64,000 nt of DNA, from assembly GCA_001600355.1 (NCBI GenBank), contig BCJU01000004.1:124001-188000 (forward strand), given 5' to 3'. Positions 38,261-48,515 of this stretch are shown here, piece by piece (position 1 is the stretch's first letter; each line of letters starts with the position of its first letter). A model generated the notes under the pieces. That model saw only the letters and a list, made by a program, of their open reading frames with translations, had not been told where the DNA came from and did no database searches. The stretch is from Meira nashicola (lineage: Eukaryota > Basidiomycota > Exobasidiomycetes > Exobasidiales > Brachybasidiaceae). The position numbers were made by a program, and so were the translations under genes.

Positions 38261-39819
38261 ATGATGGCTTTAAAAGTTCATCATAATGCTGCATCTTCAA
38301 ACAATCGTCACTTCCATCATTTACCAGTTCAAGTTTCAATGTGTTCAAATGGCAACGGCAACAGCAACAGCAATAACACTTCAACAACAAACAAACAACA
38401 GAAGAAATCGTTGGAGTCTTTACCACCAGAATTGTTGAGGTGAGTACTGCATTCATTCATTTGACCACAAAGAAAGATGATCACTGACACACTTTCCACA
38501 CCAACAGTAAAATCTTTCAACATGTTCTTGAAGATGGAATTTCCGTTCCTGCTCCTAGGCGATATGAAGATATGAGTAAAGCACTCGGCTTACGTGGAAG
38601 GAAATGGTATATACCCGTTCATAGCTTTGCACAAACATGTAGAACGTTAAGGCAAATCTCTCTTCCACTTTTATGGAAAAGTATTAATTTCGAACAAGTA
38701 GGAGATGTGAAACATTATGATCGATTTTTGGAAACTGTTCCATCTTCAACTGAAACGTATGGTATTCATGTTCGAACGTTTTCCTTTAAATGGATATGGG
38801 AAGATGAATACAATTATGACGGATTGTTCAAAGAAGCATTGAAACAACAAGTGGAGTTGGAAGACCCTTTCAATCATGATAATTACGATTATCATCCCGT
38901 TTTCGAAGAAGCAAGAGATTTGATTGAGGCGATCGGTCGAATCATTACTCGGATGCCCAACATCACTCATCTAGATTGGGGTGCTTACATTATGCCTCTA
39001 CCTAAATCATTGGCACAAATTATCGAACAAGGATGTCCAAAATTACACACTGTTGAAATTAACAATGAATTGGTTCATCGTGAAGCATTTACAAGCGTCA
39101 TACCTGGTCTAACAAAGAATCTGAAAACCTTACGAATCAAGGATGGACCGACAGGATCTCATTTGCCAAACAATGAAGATAGTGATTATTGGGTACGATG
39201 GGATGAGAAAAAACCTTTTTGCATTTCAATGAATGAACCCGATCAATCATTATACGATCATGGTAAGAATTGCGTTCATTGGATCGCATTTCATTGTTGT
39301 ATTGGAGCACAAAATAATTTACAACAAGTTGAAATACCTTATGCTGCCGCATTTACGATTGAATTATTATACCCTCTTTGGCTTTCACTTGAACTTTCGG
39401 CGCCAAATTATACAAATGCAATCAAAGGTAGTAAAGGAGAAGAAGGTTTACAAGTTCAAGGATGGGCAAAAGGTTTTGGTTATGTTAGAAAAGCAATTTT
39501 ATCGCTTAGACATAAATTTGATGAAGAGAATGGATGGGTTGAAGAAGTAATGAATAGATTGAGAAAGGATGATCGAATTCAAAGATATTGGGCACAAGGA
39601 CAAATTATTTGGTCAGATGATGAAATTTTAGCAAAACATTTAAAAGGATTACAAGTTGACGAACCATGGCAAGATGAAAATGAAGCTCATGTAGAAGATA
39701 ATGTTGGAAGAGTAGCAGCTCATAAAGCTTTATCGATTATTGAAACTTTACGACAAGATGAAAAAATACGAAAGGCTGTAGAGAAATGGTTTTTTAAAAG
39801 AGGGAATGCAGCAGTTTAA
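38261..39819 (+). CDS. F-box protein, two exons
   Basis: The exons are 38261-38439 and 38508-39819, with a 68-nt intron (gtgagt ... caacag) that splits a Ser codon; total 496 aa. Splicing creates a clear F-box, LESLPPELLSKIFQHVLEDG, at about residues 51-70, followed by FAQTCRTLRQISLPLLWKSI. The C-terminal region aligns in order with the F-box-like genes at 7449 and 9984 (GCPKLHTVEI, GAQNNLQQVEIP, LLYPLWLSL). F-box proteins couple substrates to Skp1/SCF ubiquitin ligases. The N-terminal 50 residues are Asn/Ser/His-rich. A 22-codon upstream ORF (38221-38286) overlaps the start. Confidence 0.82.
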
Positions 39820-40340
39820 TCAGTATTTTTTTGTTGTTGTTCTTTTACCCTTCCTATTTTGTGATGTGACTGTATAATATTATATAAAGTTTTAATTGTG
39901 ATGATTGTGATGAGGTAAAGTCTCCGCCGCTCTTACTTTGTATATTGTCGCGGAGAGTTTTGGGTGCGGAAACATTTCACAAACACACAGCACAGGTGCT
40001 TGGTGTACGTACATGCACATCATTCTTGAACTGCTGAGCTTGCCCGATATGTCTCCGCTTTTCAGGTGATGCGCTGTGCCCTGGGCTGCTGTGTGCTGTG
40101 TGCAGTGAATGGATAAATGTATCGAGATTGAGAAAAGGCTGCGCAGCACCGTATAAGAAAAAGTCGCCGTTTTTTTTACGCGTAAATAAACTCTCCGTAT
40201 ACTGATCAAGTGCCTCATGCAACATGGTTCGCCATCCTACATAAAAAGATGTTATGGTGAAATTTATAAGATGATCAAAGGTATAAATACAGACCCATTC
40301 AACACAAATACACAGCCAAATCCAAAACAAATAAAGAATT
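39820..40340. other. Intergenic region, promoter of NAD(P)-binding gene
   Basis: 521 bp. It contains CTGCGCAGC at 40139-40147 and a CTG/TGTG-rich stretch near 40070-40105. No gene supported on either strand. Confidence 0.5.
40282..40289 (+). promoter_or_regulatory. TATA box of the NAD(P)-binding gene
   Basis: TATAAATA lies 59 nt before ATG 40341. Confidence 0.55.
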
Positions 40341-41237
40341 ATGTCTTCAACAACTGCTACTCAAACCTCTTCCGTGAGACGTATTGCAATCTTTGGCTCA
40401 ACGCAAGGATGCGGTCTTGCAAGTTTAATCACTATGATCCAACGCCAAAATGCTGAAATTAACCCAATCGAAATTCATGCATTAGTTCGCAATGAAGAAA
40501 AATTAATCAAAGCGCTTTCTCAAGAAGGAATCGAAATTTCATCACTTAAACCATCAACTCGCCTTGTAATCTTTAAAGGTGATGCAATGGATTCGAATTC
40601 GATTGAATCTTTCTTTCGATCAATTATTAAAAATGGTCCGTTGAATGATATTATTTCAAGTATTGGTGCTTATCCAGTCGTTAAATGGTATAAACCATTT
40701 GCACCCGTTCAATTTGCACCTGGTATGGAAGATATTTGTTCAAAGACGATGAATTTAATTGTTAATTCACTTGAACAAATCGTTGCACCTCAACAACCAG
40801 ATGAAAAAGTTCCAAATTTGATTGTTGTTGCATCAAATGGAATTGGTCAATCAACTCATGATGCTCTTCCTATGCTTCTTAAACCATTATATGGAAACTT
40901 TTTAAAATATCCTCATTTGGATAAAGAAAAGATGGAAAGATTTTTGCATATTTCTTATGGAATCAAAAATATCGATTTCAATCCTACACCTGACTTTGAA
41001 AAAAGCAAAGCACATCCTTCTCTCGTAAAAGATCGCTTGATTGTCGTTCGTCCTTCTCTCTTGACAAATGGAGATGCAAAATTATCCGTACGTTCTTCTG
41101 ATACAACATTACCAAGCGCTTATACCGTTTCTCGCAAGGATGTCGGTAAATTTATTGCCGGTGATTGTCTTCAATTGACAAATAAAATCAGTCAATCACC
41201 TGTAGAAGGTGGAAACGGATATGTGGTCTCCTACTAA
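40341..41237 (+). CDS. NAD(P)-binding (NmrA/atypical SDR-like) protein
   Basis: The 298-aa protein has an N-terminal Rossmann-type start, RRIAIFGSTQGCGLASL (GxxxGxG-like), an Arg-containing strand 2 (HALVRNEEKL), LVIFKGDAMDSNSIESFF (typical D after strand 3 of NmrA/atypical SDRs) and NDIISSIGAYPV. There is no YxxxK. A later block, LPSAYTVSRKDVGKFIAGDC, matches the C-terminal part of this family, where entry of DV and FI is typical. Such proteins may be reductases or redox-sensing regulators. The protein is cytosolic, substrate unknown. Intronless, ATG 40341. Confidence 0.75.
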   Translation: MSSTTATQTSSVRRIAIFGSTQGCGLASLITMIQRQNAEINPIEIHALVRNEEKLIKALSQEGIEISSLKPSTRLVIFKGDAMDSNSIESFFRSIIKNGPLNDIISSIGAYPVVKWYKPFAPVQFAPGMEDICSKTMNLIVNSLEQIVAPQQPDEKVPNLIVVASNGIGQSTHDALPMLLKPLYGNFLKYPHLDKEKMERFLHISYGIKNIDFNPTPDFEKSKAHPSLVKDRLIVVRPSLLTNGDAKLSVRSSDTTLPSAYTVSRKDVGKFIAGDCLQLTNKISQSPVEGGNGYVVSY

Positions 41238-41347
41238 ATCTTGTAAATATTACTCTTTCTTATTAATACTATCTTTTCTTTTAATTATCCATGTAGGGAA
41301 TTTAAGGTATAACTTGTATTTATAAAGATCTTTACTGGTAGAATTGA

Positions 41348-41662
41348 TTATGATGAGAATAAGGACTTGAATTGATTGATGAAAGCGAGTAATGCCTTGA
41401 CTAACTGAACAACTTGATTATCATCTTGAGGTAAAATCAACCACGGTAACTTGGATCTTTTGAGACATAAGGAGCATCCACTTTTTTTCTCTGGTAAAGA
41501 AAAATATAAAATCGTTTCAGCGATATTCTCGAAGATAAGTTAATAAAAATAATTATTTCATACCTTTTCCATAATTACCGGCGTGGCATTGATCATGCTG
41601 CAAAAAAGCGCCAAGATCAACAACATGAAAGTTGATTTAGTAGAGATTAAGTTGACTTGCAT
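41348..41662 (-). CDS. Small secreted protein candidate (79 aa, two exons)
   Basis: The exons are 41662-41564 and 41488-41348, with a 75-nt intron (gtatga ... cagag) in phase 0. The product begins with a hydrophobic signal peptide (TFMLLILALFCSMINA, about residues 11-26), leaving a mature peptide of about 53 aa. This has one CxxC-type pair (SGCSLCLKRS) and an amphipathic C-terminal helix (NQVVQLVKALLAFINQFKSL). The acceptor choice matters: the AG two bases earlier gives an early stop. A TATA box is correctly placed upstream. The family is unrecognised. Short length, signal peptide and few Cys would suit a secreted peptide or effector-like protein, which is inference only. Confidence 0.55.
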
Positions 41663-42269
41663 GATGTGATTGTTTAGAAAAGATGAAGTTTGTGAAAGAG
41701 ATTTTTTATGTTTAGAGAATAAAGAGGGGGATAAGTTTCAAGTTTTACCTCTTTATATATATTTACTCAATCTTAAATCTTGGCTGAGAAAATGTTTTGT
41801 TCTATACTAGGATAGTAAATACCTTTTTAAAAATTAGTTTGCGGTAACCGCCTTCATAATTCTGCGACTCAAAGAAAAAAGTGATTAATTCAATCAACTT
41901 ATAAAGAAACACATTCGTTCCTAAAAGAATATGACGTCCGCAATAAGTAAAAATTGTTTTTATCGCGGTCGCCCTTTCTATACTACAGTAGCTCTTTCAA
42001 ATATAAATACGGTGGATTTCGATCAGCAGTGCTGTATTCGTGATCAATTACTGTTCAGGATTAGGATTAAGATTAAATTCAATTGTTTGCCTCTATATTG
42101 AGGAAAAGACACGTTCACATATTAAATAATTTGACGTCCGCGATCAAGAATAATTTATTTTATTACAGCACCGCTTCTAGATTAAAAAGCTATTTTTATA
42201 CATACTCAACCTTTTTCAACATAGAATAGTCGTGGCTCGTCCTTCTTCCTTGTGCTGACTTTCATCTAA
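41663..42269. other. Upstream region of the small secreted protein gene
   Basis: 607 bp. It carries two copies of TGACGTCCGC exactly 200 bp apart (41932-41941 and 42132-42141). It also serves as 3' spacer for the next Zn2Cys6 gene. No gene seen. Confidence 0.55.
41751..41759 (-). promoter_or_regulatory. TATA box of the small secreted protein gene
   Basis: TATATAAAG on the minus strand, about 90-97 nt before ATG 41662. Confidence 0.55.
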
Positions 42270-44342
42270 TCAATTTTCTCCAAAGTCCACCGGTATATAT
42301 CCCCATAAGATATTCAATAAATTCTCGTCTCCCATTATCGGCTTGAGTGCAGTACTTTCATTCAATGACTCTTGTTGAATGTCATTAATTTGATTGAAAT
42401 CGAACGAAATTTGTTCTAGAATTGACTCTGCATCCAACGCAAAGTCTGGCTGAAAATTTGTGTTTTTGGGTGTCGTGATAGATGAAGAAGTAGAAGAAGA
42501 TAGTTCGGGTGTGGATTCACTGATAGAATAGCACTGAGATGACATCTTTTCAACACTTTTTGTAATTATCGCACGTGCATTGGTGAGCGATGATGTATCC
42601 AAGAGATCCAAAGAAGCTTCAGAAAGTGAACGAAATAATGATAGCCATTCATCCATTTGAGTGATAAATTCCATTCTCACCAAAGGTGATTCAAGACAAT
42701 GGCAAATCCTTGTTGAAATGTGTGACAGCAAATCATACAAATAAGCACCGATTGTTTTACGTAAAGGTTCTTGCTTATCTGACTTTCTTGATTTAGTTTG
42801 ACGTGAAAAGGCTACATTGGTGAATAAGACGTCGTCGTTGCGATATTGACTTAAACCACACAATTCTACAACACTTTCACATGCTGATCGACAAACTTTG
42901 AGAAGTTCTTGTCCGATCGTAGGCAAAGGCAGAAAGCCATCCTCTCCTGGCAATAATAAGATTAAGCAAATGCACCATCGTATGCCTTCCAATAAGTGCT
43001 TTGTCCTCTCCAATGATTCATCTGTAAGCTCAACATTTTCGGCAAGTTTGGCTGAGACGATGTGGTCGTAAAGCCGAATTGCCACAGCTTGAGTATATTG
43101 AGATATGTTCACACCACTAAGTTCATTTGCTGGTCCATGAGTGCTGGAAAGGATACTTGGATGATTATTCAGTAGTGTGCTACACAATCGCGTTACAACA
43201 TCCGTAACGATCACTTCTGCAGATTGAGTCGCATTCACATCAAACCCAAGCCATCCAACTCCCAAATTTCCAGTCGAACGATCCAATTGTGAAAATGCCC
43301 AGAGTGTCATTAAAGAGAATGTACTAGAAAGAGATTTGAAAATCGTTAATTGTTCAACTTTCATTTCGATCCGATTTGAAAGATTTTGCAAACGACCAAA
43401 CAATTGTCCTGAAACAGCCATATATGCAGCACCACGTTTCGATCGAGCTGAAGAGAATTCTCGCCATCCAAAAAGCAAAGCTGCTTGACAAGCTGATATT
43501 AGTTTGCTAGCAGTTCTCGCTAATTGAGTCTCATTATCAAATACTGGAATTTGTATTTGGCGAAAAAGATTTGAAGCATAAGCAAAGTGGATTTCTGATT
43601 CAGGATATTCACCTTCTAATTGTCTAGCTTCGCAGATGATCAAATGTCGAAGAGCTTTTCCTTGTTCTTCTTGAAGACACGAAAATGGAATTCCTGAGGA
43701 TAAAGGATGAACTTGACTCCAAATCTTATACAAATATCTCAGATCACCCTCTCCCACTTCAGGGAATGGATCTTGAGAAGGATAAAGTGGAATCATTGAC
43801 TCGGATGTATCACATTGCAAGCCCACAGGAAAGTATGCCGGTCTTCTTGCTTGCTTGTTCAAATCCATAGAACTGAAATGCCATCTACATCCATCTAAAA
43901 CATCCTTAAAGATCATCGGATAAAGAACTTCATATACTTCAGGCGTACAAATCTTTTGTTGAGCTCTCGCTGAAGCATCAATTGTTAAAGATTCACCATG
44001 TTCTCTTACGTATCCTTGTACAGCAGCACTAAATGCTGTACTCGGTACCTTTCCACCAAATGTATCTTGAAATGCTGTATCAAGTATAGATCCTAAATCT
44101 ATACAAGTTTGCTTCTCTTCTTTGATCTCTGAATGAAAGCATCCCTCTTCATCTTTACGTGGTCTGCCCATTTGAGATTTTTGATCATGAACACAATCAA
44201 TCTTTCTTGTCGTACACGTTCCACATGGATTGTTCGAATCACATTTTATCTTTCTCCTTCTACAATATCTACAACTTGAACGTAATGATTTCCCATAAGA
44301 TCCTAACGCATGTTTGCTTTCATTATTTTGTCTGTTGGACAT
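42270..44342 (-). CDS. Zn2Cys6 transcription factor
   Basis: The 690-aa regulator has the zinc cluster at residues 24-50 (Cys 24, 27, 34, 40, 43, 50; CRYCRRRKIKCDSNNPCGTC), followed by an AT-hook-like QMGRPRKDEE. The middle region (about 180-560) fits the fungal-specific transcription factor domain (PLYPSQDPFPEVGEGDLRYL, IPFSCLQEEQGKALRHLIIC, LLFGWREFSSARSKRGAAYM). The C-terminus is acidic with Asp/Asn/Gln (FALDAESILEQISFDFNQIN), a likely activation segment. It is the gene closest to the small secreted protein and is transcribed in the same direction, but regulation of that gene is not shown. Confidence 0.92.
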   Translation of the reverse strand: MSNRQNNESKHALGSYGKSLRSSCRYCRRRKIKCDSNNPCGTCTTRKIDCVHDQKSQMGRPRKDEEGCFHSEIKEEKQTCIDLGSILDTAFQDTFGGKVPSTAFSAAVQGYVREHGESLTIDASARAQQKICTPEVYEVLYPMIFKDVLDGCRWHFSSMDLNKQARRPAYFPVGLQCDTSESMIPLYPSQDPFPEVGEGDLRYLYKIWSQVHPLSSGIPFSCLQEEQGKALRHLIICEARQLEGEYPESEIHFAYASNLFRQIQIPVFDNETQLARTASKLISACQAALLFGWREFSSARSKRGAAYMAVSGQLFGRLQNLSNRIEMKVEQLTIFKSLSSTFSLMTLWAFSQLDRSTGNLGVGWLGFDVNATQSAEVIVTDVVTRLCSTLLNNHPSILSSTHGPANELSGVNISQYTQAVAIRLYDHIVSAKLAENVELTDESLERTKHLLEGIRWCICLILLLPGEDGFLPLPTIGQELLKVCRSACESVVELCGLSQYRNDDVLFTNVAFSRQTKSRKSDKQEPLRKTIGAYLYDLLSHISTRICHCLESPLVRMEFITQMDEWLSLFRSLSEASLDLLDTSSLTNARAIITKSVEKMSSQCYSISESTPELSSSTSSSITTPKNTNFQPDFALDAESILEQISFDFNQINDIQQESLNESTALKPIMGDENLLNILWGYIPVDFGEN

Positions 44343-44644
44343 GTTGATTGATAATTATGTCACCGCATTGCTTATCTTTTACCTAGACTGTGTGTTGGTG
44401 GTAGTCAGGTACAAAGTTTAAAAAAAGGTGCATATATGCGTATACAGTAATGCATTAAATCCTGCACCCTAACCCCCACGCTTATTTTATTCCCCGCGTT
44501 TTTCAATGTCTTTTTCGTAAGGTGATGCAAAAACACAAATATTATTCATTGGATAATGATTGAAATGCAAAAAGAAAGCAAAAGAAGCGAATGATATGAT
44601 GACAATGGTGACTATAAAAAACCTCCAAAAAAAAGACTGCTTGC
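44343..44644. other. Intergenic, no gene seen
   Basis: 302 bp. A CACGCTTAT motif lies at 44477-44485. A 63-codon hydrophobic frame on the minus strand has no support. Confidence 0.5.
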
Positions 44645-45874
44645 CTAATAATAATAAGAACCTGAAACGGAAGAACAAGTGACGTCAACATTCTTCTTTG
44701 GAGTTTTGTTTTTATATTGTTTTAATTGACCTAACATCCATCCGTCCAACATAGATTGAGAACGATATTTAGGGCAAGACAAATTAATGGTAACCGTTTG
44801 ACATTGATCGATATTTGTTTGAATAGGAGCTGGAACGATTGTCTTTGTTAATGTTAATGGAGTTTCAGTTGCAGTCAAAGTTGCATGAGGTAATGATTCG
44901 GTAAGAGTGATAGATTCAGTATTGATGATTGTATTGGTTGGTTGTAAAGTTTCAATTGTTGTAGTATAACCAGTAATTGTAGTCGTTGCAGTTCTTTGAT
45001 CATAATAACCAATTGCAGGACATTGATCAGAAGATATAATTTTATAAAACGCTTGACCACCGTGATATGTTTCGGTAAATGAGACAGTATGTATACCTGA
45101 TGGAACGGTGATATAAGCATAACCATAACCTTCAGTTAATGCTTTATCAGGATCATTTTCGCTCATGTTTAAATTGACATGTGTAGGATCATCACGAGCA
45201 GGACAAGAAGTACTACCAACTTGTGTACCATCAACAAAGATATCACCACAAACGTTAATTCCATACAAATCTTGGATTCTCATCGTTGCTCCATTTCCAA
45301 AATTATAATTTGTTACAATATTCGTCGATGATCCAATACCTCTTGTAGTGAAATCTTGAAATGCCGTTGTTGAACATGGAGCAGTAGTACTAACTGGTCC
45401 AACTAAGTCACGTTTTTGAAATGTAGTAACAACAACTTCATTAGGATATTGACCTTTTTCAGGTTGTGTTGTTTGATCACGTTTATTATTTTTGACAATC
45501 GGATGAGGATGAGGATGAGAGTTTGATTTTAAATATTTTTTTGGACAACATCCTTTTGCGTAATTAATTTTATAATTTGCACAACGAGTATTAATGTTTG
45601 TTTGTGTTGCTTGAGCGGCAGTTGTTGTTGAAATTTGTTGTGGTAATGTGATCGTTGCTAAATCAGTAATGACTGGTAATGTTGTTGTTTGTGTTAAAGA
45701 TGTTGTAGTTAAAATATCATCTAATTGACTTGTACTTGTAACAACTACGATTGGCGTTGTCACTGTTTCAGTTGCAATAGTTGTCGTACTTGTAAACGTT
45801 GTCGTTGCTTGATCTGCCAAAGCTGATGATAAGAAACAAGCTAAAACAGCAAAAAAGATTTTAGTAGAAACCAT
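44645..45874 (-). CDS. Secreted Thr-rich protein, unknown family
   Basis: The 409-aa protein begins with a clear signal peptide (VSTKIFFAVLACFLSSALA). It continues with a Thr/Ser/Val-rich, probably O-glycosylated region (about 24-95). A Cys-containing segment, RCANYKINYAKGCCPKKY, and two dibasic Lys-Arg sites (NNKRDQ and FQKRDL) suggest Kex2-type processing. Residues about 165-290 look like a compact beta domain (YGINVCGDIFVDGTQVGSTS, GYAYITVPSGIHTVSFTETY), reminiscent of PA14/GLEYA-type folds but not assignable. A second Thr-rich stretch and a Cys-containing tail end the protein. There is no GPI signal, so it is likely secreted or wall-associated. ATG 45874 is used. Confidence 0.7.
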   Translation of the reverse strand: MVSTKIFFAVLACFLSSALADQATTTFTSTTTIATETVTTPIVVVTSTSQLDDILTTTSLTQTTTLPVITDLATITLPQQISTTTAAQATQTNINTRCANYKINYAKGCCPKKYLKSNSHPHPHPIVKNNKRDQTTQPEKGQYPNEVVVTTFQKRDLVGPVSTTAPCSTTAFQDFTTRGIGSSTNIVTNYNFGNGATMRIQDLYGINVCGDIFVDGTQVGSTSCPARDDPTHVNLNMSENDPDKALTEGYGYAYITVPSGIHTVSFTETYHGGQAFYKIISSDQCPAIGYYDQRTATTTITGYTTTIETLQPTNTIINTESITLTESLPHATLTATETPLTLTKTIVPAPIQTNIDQCQTVTINLSCPKYRSQSMLDGWMLGQLKQYKNKTPKKNVDVTCSSVSGSYYY

Positions 45875-46958
45875 TTTGAGTGTCAAAAAAGAAATTGGGA
45901 ATGGGGAAGCAAAGTTAAAGCAAAGAAAAGGGGGAAAAGGATGTGATGAAGGAAAAGAAATTTTGAACGAGGCTTCACTTTGACCTCTTTAAGTAGTTTC
46001 TCTACAAAGATATAAAATTGACTTTCTCCCATACTCTGAAATGCATCTCCCTACCATACTCCTAAATGACATGTACTACAATAATAAGCCGTCTGACATT
46101 CACCTTCCCGTGAATTGATATTTTCCGGAAGCGTGTATGATTTATCTCAAAAGTTTCGGAGCCATTAAAGTTGACCGAGGACTGCCGTATGTATGTATGT
46201 GTGGCTTGATAGGAGTGCATCCATCACAAAAGAAAGATCCTAAATGTATGTACCTTGTTTCATCTTTTCCCGCTATCCCGATCAACTCTTTTTGATCAAA
46301 AAAGATGCAAGCCACAACTGATTGAATATGTCGGTGAATATGAAATGGTAGAATAGTGAGGATGTAGGGTATTATGCCTAAATATAAGCCATCATATACA
46401 TTTATCATACATGCTTATTCGGTTCAATATGTGCAAATATCAAATGATATAACGTTGTTCCTGCATTTGGAATTGTTTGTAATTTAATCTGTCAACGAAA
46501 AAGTCACAATCAACTTTCAGGCCTAGACCGGTTTCCTTCTGACTATTCCCTTACATTACAGCTATACATACATACATACATACATACATATACCATAAAG
46601 GATGTATCAGATCGCAACGAAAACTTGCTTGGCATACACACAGTTAAAACAAATCACACGCAAAGTATATACACGCTCGCTCACACGCTTATGCAGCACG
46701 CACAGCACAGGGGCTCAATCGAACAGTGACGTCCGTTTCCGACATTCCCGCGTTAACTGAAAGTACGCTAAAATTCCTAATTCAGTCTTTTTTGATTCAT
46801 GATGGAATAAATAAAAAAGGCCTGGACAACAACAACAATCTGTGTAAAAGGATGGGTTATATCGAACTCGCGATCCAATAGCATGTACTCTATATGCAAT
46901 TAATGTACAAATGATAAACAGTCAGGGCAAATGATAATGTACATCTCCTCCTCCCTAA
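45875..46958. other. Intergenic with CATA repeat, no gene seen
   Basis: 1.08 kb. It contains a (CATA)n microsatellite at about 46565-46590, CACGCTTATGCAG at 46684-46696 and TGACGTCCG near 46727. No gene supported. Confidence 0.5.
46565..46590. repeat. (CATA)n microsatellite
   Basis: About six tandem CATA units, directly visible. Confidence 0.85.
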
Positions 46959-48515
46959 TCAATCTTGAAACTTGAAATCCGCTCCATTTTCGCAAATAGC
47001 ATGTTGTTTTGTATAACTTTCAATTCGATCTAACATCCAACCACTAATATAATTATCAGGTGCAAGAAGAACATTCTTGCCTTTTTCTTCTCGCTTAACA
47101 GGTTCTCCAGCTCGAACGGCTCTGCTCATCTTGCATGTCAATCCATAATGCGTCCATTGTCTACATTCATTCTCACTTCTACACATTGCTTCACATCCGC
47201 TTGGAGATAAAAATGCATTCTTTTCTTCTTCTTTTCCTTTATTATGCTTTGCAAAGTTGAATTCCCAATCCAAAGACATATTATCCCAATCGAGTTTATA
47301 TTGTTGAATTCCAGGTTCGACAAAGATTGTATAAATGTCTCTCCATAATAATGAATGATTTCGTTTTCCTTCTGCTACTTGTTGCATAGAATATTCAGCC
47401 AAAGCCCAATAAGATGCCACATGACTTGGCTTAACGTGATGCATGGTAACTACTGGCCTACACCATAAATCTGGCATAAGAGGTGCAAGAGCAACATTAT
47501 CTCCTTGAAGCAAAGGATAAGCAGAAGTCATATTGATATTAAAAGATTTGAAAGCACGAGAAAGCAAATAATCTCCACAACATTCATTCAAAGCTGCTGA
47601 TCCCCAATCTTCCATCCATTTTTCGGGTGATTTTCCAACAGATTGTGACATTGCTTCATGCGAGATTGCCATTCCACTTCCTCCATGTGCGAAAACATGA
47701 TCGTTTATCCAACTTGGAGCACCTAAATACCAAGGTTGACTTGAATCTTTAGCATCTAACATAATTTTCATATTTGCCCAATCAACTAATGTATCAGCTT
47801 CCAAAAAAATAAACCATTTCGTTTGAGGTAATCTTGCTTGCCAAGCTCTTTTTATCATTGGAATAAATTTGAATTTATCTAAATCCCATGCTTTTCCTTT
47901 TGATCTTTGTGCAAAAGCACCTAAATCTTCATTCTTTCGCAGAGCAGATTGTTGTAATCGATAAAATTCCAATTGTTCATGTTCCAACGTATCAGGATCC
48001 AAATCTTGAATAACATCAACAAAATGATACTTTCCAATATCCATTTCCGCATCTGAAATCAAGAGTGTATGCGGTATGCATCGAAGGGTTGTGTGTATAT
48101 GCACCAATGCACGATCATACATTACTGAAGCTCCAGTTTTGATAACCACGAGCATATCATCGTAGGATCCGGGTATACAGGGCATCTCTTTGGTGGACGT
48201 GGCAGCACTTGAAGGAGTGATCATACTTTCATTTGTTGTTGTTGATTTCCAAGTAGATACCAGACCAGCTGATAATGCTTGTGAATGATCTTGTTGGAGT
48301 GGTTGCATTATTCCTCTCCATGTGACGCTTGATTGAGCAACTAATCCTACCAATCCGGAAGATAAGATCAAGAATGCTAAAATCCATAGAAACCCTTGCC
48401 CTACAGTCATTTTTGGACCGGACTTGAGAGGTGTAGTATGATCATCATCTTCTATAAGTATCGATCTTTCACCTTCTTTTCCCCATGCTGCTGCTGTTCT
48501 TTTGTTGGCCATCAT
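46959..48515 (-). CDS. GT31-like (fringe-type) glycosyltransferase with PAN-like tail
   Basis: The 518-aa type II membrane protein has a signal-anchor at about residues 41-60 (GFLWILAFLILSSGLVGLVA). The lumenal catalytic region has MLVVIKTGASVMYDRALVHI (fungal GT31/DUF604 start), TKWFIFLEADTLVDW (EAD in place of DxD, the likely metal site), and YLGAPSWINDHVFAHGGSGM (the GGxG loop typical of fringe-like enzymes). A Cys-rich C-terminal segment, GCEAMCRSENECRQWTHYG, resembles the PAN/Apple-like piece found in fungal relatives. It probably works in the Golgi on protein or lipid glycans; donor and acceptor are unknown. ATG at 48515 or 48512. Confidence 0.85.
   Translation of the reverse strand: MMANKRTAAAWGKEGERSILIEDDDHTTPLKSGPKMTVGQGFLWILAFLILSSGLVGLVAQSSVTWRGIMQPLQQDHSQALSAGLVSTWKSTTTNESMITPSSAATSTKEMPCIPGSYDDMLVVIKTGASVMYDRALVHIHTTLRCIPHTLLISDAEMDIGKYHFVDVIQDLDPDTLEHEQLEFYRLQQSALRKNEDLGAFAQRSKGKAWDLDKFKFIPMIKRAWQARLPQTKWFIFLEADTLVDWANMKIMLDAKDSSQPWYLGAPSWINDHVFAHGGSGMAISHEAMSQSVGKSPEKWMEDWGSAALNECCGDYLLSRAFKSFNINMTSAYPLLQGDNVALAPLMPDLWCRPVVTMHHVKPSHVASYWALAEYSMQQVAEGKRNHSLLWRDIYTIFVEPGIQQYKLDWDNMSLDWEFNFAKHNKGKEEEKNAFLSPSGCEAMCRSENECRQWTHYGLTCKMSRAVRAGEPVKREEKGKNVLLAPDNYISGWMLDRIESYTKQHAICENGADFKFQD

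Noticed and set aside
39892..40330. Overlapping minus-strand frames of 108 and 117 codons
   Set aside because: They occupy the promoter of the NAD(P)-binding gene, and no homology or clear start is visible.
46142..46408. 88-codon minus-strand frame
   Set aside because: AT-rich spacer, no recognisable domain, no promoter or splice support.
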